From JANNAV01 sp031384695 (GTDB lineage Bacteria; Pseudomonadota; Alphaproteobacteria; Rhodobacterales; Rhodobacteraceae): a DNA stretch of 9,535 bases. A program made the position numbers and the translations under genes. The stretch is taken from contig JANNAV010000060.1 in assembly GCA_031384695.1 (NCBI GenBank), positions 1 through 9,535 on the forward strand. Reading direction: 5' to 3'. This document shows positions 1 to 4,695 of the stretch, in pieces (the stretch's first letter is position 1; every line of letters starts with the position of its first letter). A model generated the notes under the pieces. It saw nothing but the letters and a program-made list of their open reading frames with translations. It ran no database searches and was not told where the DNA came from.

Positions 1-496
1 AGACCTGCCCGAAATGTTCCGCCAGCTTGGCCGCATCACCGCCAAACTGCGGGCGATGTCGCGCGAGTTTCAGCGCGCCATGGATCAGGCCGCCAACGAG
101 GCCGGGGTCAAGGATGTGGCCAATGACCTCAAATCCATGACATCGACCAAGGGCATGGGGCTTGATGCGATGAAGAACGCGGCCACCAAGTTCGAAAAGT
201 GGGATCCGCTGAAAAACGCCGCCCGCCCCACCAAGCCGTCGCTCACCCCGCCACCAATGCCCGCAACCCCCGCGCCGGTTGCCGTTTCCGAGGCCGCACC
301 CACCATCCACGGCCCCGCAACCCAGGCGCAGATCGACAAACAAGCCGCCCAATCGGCGATCCTCAAGGAAACCGCCGCCAAACTCAAAGCGGTGACCGGG
401 GCCCCCCCCGAATCAGTCGCTAAACCCGCCGCCGCCCCGAAAACCCCCAAACCCCGCGCGCCGCGAAAACCCTCCAAAAAGGCGGACACCGCATGA
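1..496 (+). CDS. tatB: Sec-independent translocase subunit TatB, 5' end cut by the window
   Basis: TatB is the inner-membrane partner of TatC in the twin-arginine translocase, which exports folded proteins. The window opens inside the gene: the frame runs from base 2 with Asp-Leu-Pro-Glu, which matches the conserved stretch just after the N-terminal membrane helix of TatB. The helix itself, about 20-25 residues, is therefore missing. What remains (about 164 residues) is the amphipathic helix (FRQLGRITAKLRAMSREFQ), then the conserved GVKDVANDLKS segment, then a low-complexity tail rich in Ala, Pro and Lys, as is usual for alphaproteobacterial TatB. The Met at base 14 is internal and not the start. 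The TGA at 494-496 overlaps the tatC ATG as ATGA, so translation is probably coupled. Family assignment is by recognised sequence and by tatC following directly. Confidence 0.9.
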   Translation, partial: DLPEMFRQLGRITAKLRAMSREFQRAMDQAANEAGVKDVANDLKSMTSTKGMGLDAMKNAATKFEKWDPLKNAARPTKPSLTPPPMPATPAPVAVSEAAPTIHGPATQAQIDKQAAQSAILKETAAKLKAVTGAPPESVAKPAAAPKTPKPRAPRKPSKKADTA

Positions 497-1377
497 CCGC
501 CACCAGCAAGATCGCCACCGCCAAAACCGCGACAGCCGATATCGACGACAGTTCCGCCCCCCTGATCGAGCACCTCAAGGAACTGCGCAACCGCATCATC
601 TATTCCCTGATCGCCTTCTCGGTCTGCTTTCTGATCGGCTATGTGATCTGGCAGCCGATCTTCAACTTCCTGTCGCACCCGATGTGCGACGCGCTGATTG
701 CGCGCGGCCAGCAATGCCAGTTGATCCTCGTCAAGATGCAGGAGGGGTTTTTCGTCGCCATCCGCATCGCGATGTGGGGCGGCTTTGGCATGGCCTTTCC
801 CTTCATCGCCTATCAGATGTGGCGGTTCGTGGCGCCTGGCCTGTTCAAACAGGAAAAGAACGCCTTCCTGCCCTTCCTCATCGCCTCGCCGGTGATGTTT
901 CTGGTGGGCGCGGCCTTTGCCTATTACGTGATCCTGCCCTTCGCCTTCGCCTTTTTCCTCAGCTTTCAGGACGGGTTTGCAGCTCAGGTTGGTGCCGCAG
1001 GCAGCACACTGGCCGCAGCCCCGGCGGGCGTGGTGTTCCAGGGCTCGGTCGAGGCCTATCTGTCGCTGACCATGACCTTCGTGATGGCCTTCGGCATCAC
1101 CTTCCAGATGCCGGTGCTGCTCACCCTGATGGGGCGCGCCGGGCTGATCTCGTCGCGCGGCCTCAAGGCCACGCGCAAATACGCCATAGTGCTGATCCTG
1201 ATCGTGGCCGCCATCGTGACGCCGCCCGATGTGTTCTCGCAGGTGGTGCTGTTCTCGGCGATCTACCCGCTTTACGAGGTGTCGATCTTCCTCATCGCCC
1301 GGTTCGAGCGTGACCGCGAGGCCGCCGCCCGCGCCGATGGCAGTTGGGTCGACGAAGACGAAGACGAAAATGCCTGA
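493..1377 (+). CDS. tatC: Sec-independent translocase subunit TatC
   Basis: TatC is the polytopic core and signal-peptide receptor of the twin-arginine translocase. The 294-residue product shows the family's landmarks: a cytoplasmic N-terminus with LIEHLKELRNR before the first membrane helix, the FP-containing segment MAFPFIAYQMWRFVAPGLF with the conserved Glu shortly after (KQEK), and TPPDVFSQ before the last helices. Six hydrophobic segments are visible. It is longer than the E. coli protein (258 aa) because of an extra N-terminal stretch of about 15 residues, a longer periplasmic loop (QVGAAGSTLAAAPAG region) and an acidic cytoplasmic tail ending DEDEDENA. The ATG at 493 overlaps the tatB stop; the stop at 1375-1377 overlaps the next gene by 8 nt. 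tatA is expected just upstream of the window. Confidence 0.96.
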   Translation: MTATSKIATAKTATADIDDSSAPLIEHLKELRNRIIYSLIAFSVCFLIGYVIWQPIFNFLSHPMCDALIARGQQCQLILVKMQEGFFVAIRIAMWGGFGMAFPFIAYQMWRFVAPGLFKQEKNAFLPFLIASPVMFLVGAAFAYYVILPFAFAFFLSFQDGFAAQVGAAGSTLAAAPAGVVFQGSVEAYLSLTMTFVMAFGITFQMPVLLTLMGRAGLISSRGLKATRKYAIVLILIVAAIVTPPDVFSQVVLFSAIYPLYEVSIFLIARFERDREAAARADGSWVDEDEDENA

Positions 1378-2209
1378 TCCCACCCTGATCCGCATCGCCG
1401 AGGCGCTGGAGCGTCTGGCCCCGGCACCGGCACCCGCCCCCGATCTGACCGCCGCCGAGGCGTTCGTCTGGCACGTTGCCCCCGACCGCCTGGTGCCGGT
1501 GGCAAAGGTGGCCCGCGTCGATATCGGGCTGCTGGTGGGCTTGGACCGGTCGCGCGATACCCTGCTGGAAAACACCCGCCACTTCGCGCGCGGCCTGCCC
1601 GCCAACAACGCGCTGTTGTGGGGCGCGCGCGGCATGGGCAAGTCGAGCCTGGTGAAATCGGTCCACGCCGCCATCCGCGCCGAGGGCCATGATCTGAAGA
1701 TCGTCGAACTGTCGCGTGAAGACCTGCCATCGGTGCAGCGCCTGATGGCGCATCTGCGCACCGCCGCCGCCCGGTTCATCCTGTTCTGCGACGATCTGTC
1801 GTTTGCGCAGGATGATCAGCATTACAAATCCCTCAAGGCGGTGCTCGATGGCGGCATCGAGGGCCGCCCCGACCATGTGCTGCTTTACGCCACCTCGAAC
1901 CGCCGCCACCTGATGCCGCGCGAGATGATCGAGAATGAACGCTCCACCGCCATCTCCCCCGCCGAAGCGGTGGAAGAGAAGGTGTCGCTGTCCGACCGTT
2001 TCGGCCTCTGGCTCGGCTTTCACCCCTGCGGGCAAGACGAGTATCTGGCGATGATCCGGGGCTATTGTGCGGCGCAGGGGCTGGTGGTGGCCGAAGACGT
2101 GTTGCGCGCCGAAGCCATCGAATGGCAAGCCACCCGGGGTGCCCGCTCCGGCCGCGTCGCATGGCAGTTCTTCTGCGATCTGGCCGCCCGCAACGGCGTG
2201 AAACTCTGA
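1370..2209 (+). CDS. DUF815 family P-loop ATPase
   Basis: This is a 279-residue cytoplasmic AAA-like ATPase of the DUF815 family; its cellular role is not established. Visible motifs are Walker A GARGMGKSS (residues 85-93), Walker B ILFCDD with the acidic pair at 141-142, and a sensor-1-like ATSNRRHL at 174-181 (Asn177, Arg178). A Pro/Ala run at residues 17-24 precedes the conserved part. I start it at the ATG at 1370, which overlaps the tatC stop by 8 nt. The same frame stays open upstream to 1229, but that stretch lies inside tatC and reads as an Arg/Ser/Pro-rich shadow. No strong Shine-Dalgarno is seen, which fits coupling to tatC. From memory, DUF815 genes follow tatC in many Rhodobacterales, often with surE next; no surE is present here. 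Confidence 0.88.
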   Translation: MPDPTLIRIAEALERLAPAPAPAPDLTAAEAFVWHVAPDRLVPVAKVARVDIGLLVGLDRSRDTLLENTRHFARGLPANNALLWGARGMGKSSLVKSVHAAIRAEGHDLKIVELSREDLPSVQRLMAHLRTAAARFILFCDDLSFAQDDQHYKSLKAVLDGGIEGRPDHVLLYATSNRRHLMPREMIENERSTAISPAEAVEEKVSLSDRFGLWLGFHPCGQDEYLAMIRGYCAAQGLVVAEDVLRAEAIEWQATRGARSGRVAWQFFCDLAARNGVKL

Positions 2210-2238
2210 ACTGTTTCTTCCTGTTTCTCTTGCCCGAT

Positions 2239-2252
2239 TTGATTTCAATCAA
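2239..2252. promoter_or_regulatory. FNR/FnrL-type palindrome
   Basis: TTGATTTCAATCAA matches the FNR/FnrL/DNR consensus TTGAT-N4-ATCAA at all ten defined bases. It lies 30 bp past the DUF815 stop, so it cannot be a usual upstream operator of that gene. No good -10 box sits at the expected distance on either side; on the plus strand the nearest is a weak TGCTAC at 2283-2288. Shorter complementary arms, CTTGC (2229-2233) and GCAAG (2253-2257), flank it, so an RNA hairpin is another reading. Confidence 0.45.
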
Positions 2253-2291
2253 GCAAGGGGCCATCGCCCCGGCGGCAGCACCTGCTACCCG

Positions 2292-2325
2292 GCCCGGCCC
2301 CATTTGATTGATTGGCGGGCCGGGC
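2292..2325. repeat. GC-rich inverted repeat (9-bp arms)
   Basis: GCCCGGCCC (2292-2300) and GGGCCGGGC (2317-2325) are perfect inverted arms around a 16-nt loop that is AT-richer than its surroundings. No T-run follows directly, so on its own it is not a classical terminator. It lies 10 nt before the next hairpin. Confidence 0.6.
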
Positions 2326-2335
2326 GTTCTTCGCG

Positions 2336-2361
2336 AAAATCGCCCACTGGACGATTTTTTG
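2336..2361. terminator. Candidate (possibly bidirectional) intrinsic terminator
   Basis: AAAATCGCC (2336-2344) faces GGACGATTTT (2349-2358) in a near-perfect stem (one C/A mismatch), and the T-run continues to six Ts (2355-2360). The A-tract on the other side would serve as the T-run for minus-strand transcripts, which fits a site between converging genes. The stem is AT-rich and so not strong. It could end the tatBC-DUF815 transcript, or a short RNA starting near the FNR-type site. Confidence 0.45.
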
Positions 2362-2449
2362 TCGCTCATCTCCTCCGGCAGGCGCGAAAAACGCCAGCCC
2401 AGACAGGCGCGCCCCAATTTGCCCAACCCGTCCGATTGCGGAACATCCC

Positions 2450-2480
2450 TTGCCCAACCGGCCTCCGGCCTCATGGGCAA
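2450..2480. repeat. Two-tier hairpin
   Basis: Outer arms TTGCCCA (2450-2456) and TGGGCAA (2474-2480) enclose 3-nt internal loops on each side and an inner GGCC (2460-2463) / GGCC (2467-2470) stem with a TCC loop. The left arm region TTGCCCAACC also occurs at 2419-2428, a 10-bp direct repeat 31 bp upstream, so an alternative pairing with the same right arm is possible. Confidence 0.55.
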
Positions 2481-2488
2481 CGAACCGA

Positions 2489-2511
2489 GAAACGCTCTCC
2501 CAGAGAGTTTC
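2489..2511. repeat. Hairpin with bulged stem
   Basis: CTCTC (2495-2499) pairs with GAGAG (2503-2507) across a CCA loop, and GAAA (2489-2492) pairs with TTTC (2508-2511) below a 2-nt CG bulge. It begins 9 nt after the preceding hairpin. Confidence 0.45.
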
Positions 2512-2595
2512 ATGAACGGTCCTCCCCCATCTGGCGGCGCAAGCCAATCCCGAAATCCAAACCCCGGTTAACCAACAATCGCCGCACCCGCCGTA

Positions 2596-2635
2596 TGCAT
2601 AGCCCGTGCATAGCCGCCTGCATAGCAATGCACAG
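2596..2635. repeat. Helically phased TGCATAGC direct repeats
   Basis: TGCATAGC occurs perfectly at 2596-2603, 2607-2614 and 2619-2626, followed by a degenerate copy TGCACAG at 2629-2635. Start-to-start spacings are 11, 12 and 10 bp, about one DNA turn each. The first copy lies in the palindrome TATGCATA (2594-2601). Such phasing is typical of protein-binding arrays. No neighbouring gene start lies close by, so a target is not apparent. Confidence 0.6.
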
Positions 2636-2747
2636 TCCCTTTTCGCAGCGATTTCAATATGTTAATCCAACGCCCGCCGCCTCCTTCACCAGCTTCACGC
2701 CGTCAACCCCGGCATGCCGGATCCCCACGATCGGCGTGCGTTGGTAG

Positions 2748-2771
2748 CCGCTTTAGCCAGGGGTAAAGCGG
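2748..2771 (-). other. Hairpin across the stop codon of the metallopeptidase gene
   Basis: CCGCTTTA (2748-2755) and TAAAGCGG (2764-2771) are perfect 8-bp arms with an 8-nt loop. On the minus strand the stop codon TAA (2755-2753) lies within the 3' arm. There is no T-run after it, so it looks more like an mRNA 3'-end structure than a standard terminator. Confidence 0.45.
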
Positions 2772-3442
2772 ATGGTTTGCAGGGCGCGGCCTTGGGTTCG
2801 GAGCCAGGCGCGTTCGCTCTGCCAATCGGGGAACAGGCGCTCCACCACCGCCCAGAAGGCAGGGGCGTGGTTCATCTCGACCATATGGGCCACTTCGTGG
2901 GCTGCGACATAGTTCAGCACCGATGGCGGCGCCATGATCAGGCGCCAGGAATACATCAGCGCGCCGTCGGCAGTACACGAGCCCCAGCGCGAGCGGGTAT
3001 CGCGCAGGGTGACGCGGTTGACCTTGCGGCCGATCAGGGCGGCGTAATGATCGGAGGCGGCCAGCAGGCGTTCGCGCGCCATCACCTTGAGAAAGGCCGC
3101 GAGCCGCGTGCCCAACTGGGCGGCATCACCCGGCACCAGCACCCGGCCTGCGTCCAGCAGCACCCGGCGGCCGGGGGTGGGCTCCAGCCGCCAGAGCGCG
3201 CCCTCTATGGGGATCAGCGCGCCGGTCTGCACGCCCTGATGCGGCGGCATGCGGTCCAGCGCCTGCCGGATCCAGCCTTCCTGCGCGCGGGCGAAGGCCA
3301 TCGCCTCGGTCTCGCGGGCGCGCAGTGGCAAGGAGAGGGTGACGCGGCCATCATGGGTGGAGACGCGCAGTGAAAACCGCCGCGCGCGGGCGGAGCGGCG
3401 CAGCGTAATCTCGACAGGTGGGGGGCCGGGAAGGGTGGGCAT
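2753..3442 (-). CDS. YgjP-like (DUF45) zinc metallopeptidase
   Basis: This is a 229-residue soluble protein of the YgjP-like/DUF45 metallopeptidase family (M48-related fold); a substrate is not known. The zinc site is plain: HEVAH (residues 182-186, catalytic Glu183) followed by NHAPAFW with His192, the usual third-ligand region of this family. The conserved TRWGSC-type segment is present as SRWGSC upstream. The N-terminus begins with a Pro-rich PTLPGPP and then the family's RRSARARRFSLRV strand. Two ATGs lie in tandem (3445 and 3442). The Shine-Dalgarno AGGAG (3452-3448 on the minus strand) is 5 nt from the second and only 2 nt from the first, so I prefer 3442. The frame stays open upstream to 3625, but that part overlaps the divergent gene and its promoter. 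It is convergent with the tat operon and probably monocistronic. Confidence 0.85.
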   Translation of the reverse strand: MPTLPGPPPVEITLRRSARARRFSLRVSTHDGRVTLSLPLRARETEAMAFARAQEGWIRQALDRMPPHQGVQTGALIPIEGALWRLEPTPGRRVLLDAGRVLVPGDAAQLGTRLAAFLKVMARERLLAASDHYAALIGRKVNRVTLRDTRSRWGSCTADGALMYSWRLIMAPPSVLNYVAAHEVAHMVEMNHAPAFWAVVERLFPDWQSERAWLRTQGRALQTIRFTPG

Positions 3443-3464
3443 CATATCTCCTGCAACGCGCTGC

Positions 3465-3492
3465 AGCATAGCGGGGTTGCGCCGGGCCGCAA
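3465..3492 (-). promoter_or_regulatory. Candidate sigma-70 promoter of the metallopeptidase gene
   Basis: Read on the minus strand: TTGCGG (3492-3487), a 16-bp spacer, then TATGCT (3470-3465). Transcription would start near 3458, giving a leader of about 15 nt that just contains the AGGAG ribosome site. Confidence 0.4.
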
Positions 3493-3494
3493 CC
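3475..3494. repeat. Inverted repeat in the divergent promoter region
   Basis: GGTTGCG (3475-3481) and CGCAACC (3488-3494) are perfect arms around CCGGGC. The repeat covers the -35 box and most of the spacer of the minus-strand promoter, a position where a repressor would block it. No regulator is identified. Confidence 0.45.
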
Positions 3495-3575
3495 GGTGCG
3501 AAAGCCTTTGACAGCGGCCCGCACTTGTGGCAAGCGACGCTGCTACTGTTCAGCCAGCTTTGAAAAGGGGTCACG

Positions 3576-3911
3576 ATGCCCAATGCAGAATGGGGTACCA
3601 AGCGGATTTGCCCCACCACCGGCAAACGCTTTTACGATATGAAACGCTCGCCGATCGTCAGCCCCTATACGGGCGAGGTTGTCGATATTGAAAGCGCGCG
3701 GCGCAAGATGGCGGCTTCGGTGATCGCCCGCGTGGCGCCCGAGAAGGATGACGCGGTTCTGGCCGATGATCTGGAGGCCGACGACGAATTGTTGGTCGCC
3801 GATGTGGCCGATGACACCGAACTGGACGACGAGTTGCTGGAGGATGACGCCGACGACAACGTGTCGCTGGACGATCTGACGGATGTGGCGGGCGACGACG
3901 AGGACGTGTGA
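3576..3911 (+). CDS. TIGR02300 (FYDLN-acid) family protein
   Basis: This is a 111-residue protein of the TIGR02300/FYDLN-acid family, of unknown function. The N-terminal domain carries the family signature: EWGTKRICPTTGKRFYDMK (residues 5-23) then SPIVSPYTGEVV. The family's namesake FYDLN reads FYDMK here, and only one Cys (Cys12) is present, so a four-Cys zinc ribbon is not possible. After about residue 50 the protein is almost entirely acidic (runs of Asp/Glu to the C-terminus), as is typical. The ATG at 3576 has AAGGGG 5 nt upstream (3565-3570). tRNA-Ala follows 95 bp downstream. A perfect -35-like TTGACA lies at 3508-3513 but has no matching -10 box. Confidence 0.9.
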   Translation: MPNAEWGTKRICPTTGKRFYDMKRSPIVSPYTGEVVDIESARRKMAASVIARVAPEKDDAVLADDLEADDELLVADVADDTELDDELLEDDADDNVSLDDLTDVAGDDEDV

Positions 3912-3941
3912 TTGGTGCGGGGATCGGCGCGCTTTTTTCCC

Positions 3942-3970
3942 TTGCACCCCCTGCCCGCCTCGCCTAAACA
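3942..3970 (+). promoter_or_regulatory. Promoter of tRNA-Ala
   Basis: TTGCAC (3942-3947), a 17-bp spacer, then TAAACA (3965-3970). Transcription would start near 3977, about 30 nt before the mature tRNA. A T6 run at 3933-3938 just upstream may end the preceding gene's transcript, but I see no convincing stem before it. Confidence 0.6.
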
Positions 3971-4006
3971 CCGTTCATGGTGCGCCCATGTGCCGGTGTT
4001 TGCGGC

Positions 4007-4082
<76 letters not shown>

Positions 4083-4111
4083 AACATCCTAAATGATTAC
4101 AATGCGTTAGC

Positions 4112-4142
4112 AGGCCGTCCTTAGGGGCGGCCTTCGCGTTTC
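4112..4142 (+). terminator. Intrinsic terminator after tRNA-Ala
   Basis: AGGCCGTCC (4112-4120) pairs with GGGCGGCCT (4125-4133) over nine base pairs (one G-T) with a TTAG loop; a modestly T-rich tail follows (TTCGCGTTTCT). It lies 30 nt past the CCA end. It could also stop the opposing nas transcript, although that side has no T-run. Confidence 0.7.
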
Positions 4143-4185
4143 TGATCAGTTTGCAACATTCTTACAACATTTGCGGTCGGCAAGT

Positions 4186-4695
4186 TTAAACGCGCGGTCG
4201 AATGCCTTGATGCGACCAGAGTTCCGTCAGGCTGGCCGTTGCCAGCACCACGCGGTCGGTGACGCCGCGTTCGGTGAGGGGATCGCAGAGGAAGGCGGCG
4301 GTGATGCCGGGAACTATGTCAACCGCGATGCCATGGGCGCGGGCGGCGGCAATCTCTTCGGCGGCGCGGCCAAAGATCGACGGATCGCCGGATTTGAGGC
4401 GCACAACGCGGCGACCCGCGAGGGCTGCGGCGACGATGGCCGCATCAATGCGCGGTTGCGGCCAGTGGTGCGCGCCCACCTCTTTGCCGACATAGACCCG
4501 TTGGGCGGTGGGTTTGGCGAAAGCCAGCGCCTCGGGGTCTGCCAGACGGTCGTAGAACACGATATCGGCCTCGGACAGGCGGCGCGCGGTGCGCAGGGTC
4601 ATGAGATCGGCGGCACCGGGGCCGGCACCGACGAGGCTGATCCGGGCTTTGGCGGCGGCGGGCAAAAGGGCTGCGGGGTTGGTCTGAAAGCTCAT
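4186..4695 (-). CDS. cobA: C-terminally truncated uroporphyrinogen-III C-methyltransferase (probable pseudogene)
   Basis: SUMT methylates uroporphyrinogen III twice with S-adenosylmethionine to give precorrin-2, the precursor of the siroheme used by NirB. The 169-residue product shows the N-lobe motifs: VGAGPG (22-27), YDRL (48-51), RVYVGK (66-71), RLKSGDPSIFGR (99-110) and VPGITAA (128-134). Full SUMT proteins are about 240-280 residues. Here the C-terminal lobe, which completes the SAM site, is absent. The protein leaves the family pattern after LTERGVTDRVVLATA and stops at a TAA inside GTTTAAAC. The segment between ITAA and LTERG is also about five residues shorter than usual. Only about 100 bp, including the tRNA terminator, separate this end from tRNA-Ala, so no frameshifted remainder can be hidden there. 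The ATG overlaps the nasA stop (ATGA). It is probably inactive, in which case siroheme would need a second cysG/cobA elsewhere. The usual role is sure; activity is doubtful. Confidence 0.82.
   Translation of the reverse strand: MSFQTNPAALLPAAAKARISLVGAGPGAADLMTLRTARRLSEADIVFYDRLADPEALAFAKPTAQRVYVGKEVGAHHWPQPRIDAAIVAAALAGRRVVRLKSGDPSIFGRAAEEIAAARAHGIAVDIVPGITAAFLCDPLTERGVTDRVVLATASLTELWSHQGIRPRV

Larger units (their letters stand above)
2210..2752. other. Long structured intergenic region between converging genes
   Basis: About 540 bp with no convincing protein gene on either strand. The open frames of 60-150 codons found here overlap each other on both strands, have no recognisable domain and are rich in Arg/Pro/Ser, as expected of GC-rich non-coding DNA. 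The stretch holds, in order, an FNR-type palindrome (2239-2252), a 9-bp GC hairpin (2292-2325), an A-tract/T-tract hairpin (2336-2361), two adjacent hairpins (2450-2480 and 2489-2511), an 8-bp palindrome GGTTAACC (2566-2573), a phased TGCATAGC repeat (2596-2635) and a 12-bp palindrome CCGGCATGCCGG (2709-2720). Whether it makes a small RNA, is a dispersed intergenic repeat, or is decayed coding sequence cannot be settled from one window. Confidence 0.6.

Noticed and set aside
1229..1369. Upstream extension of the DUF815 ATPase to the ATG at 1229
   Set aside because: The added part lies wholly within tatC and has shadow composition; the ATG at 1370 fits the family and the operon overlap.
85..1779. 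A 564-codon open frame on the minus strand opposite tatB, tatC and the DUF815 gene
   Set aside because: It is antisense to three recognised genes and is Arg/Gly/His/Asp-rich with no domain. Long antisense frames are common in GC-rich DNA.
2566..2573. GGTTAACC as a CtrA-type site
   Set aside because: Only one TTAA half is present; the second TTAA at the required 7-bp spacing is missing.
2304..2747. Plus-strand frame of 147 codons in the intergenic gap, and overlapping frames at 2308, 2312 and 2245-2628
   Set aside because: Mutually overlapping, Arg/Pro/Ser-rich, no domain and no good ribosome site; hairpins run through them.
3508..3550. Promoter for the TIGR02300 gene built on TTGACA (3508-3513)
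   Set aside because: The -35 box is perfect, but no -10-like hexamer lies 16-18 bp away. TACTGT at 3544 is 30 bp off. It is noted only inside the gene entry.
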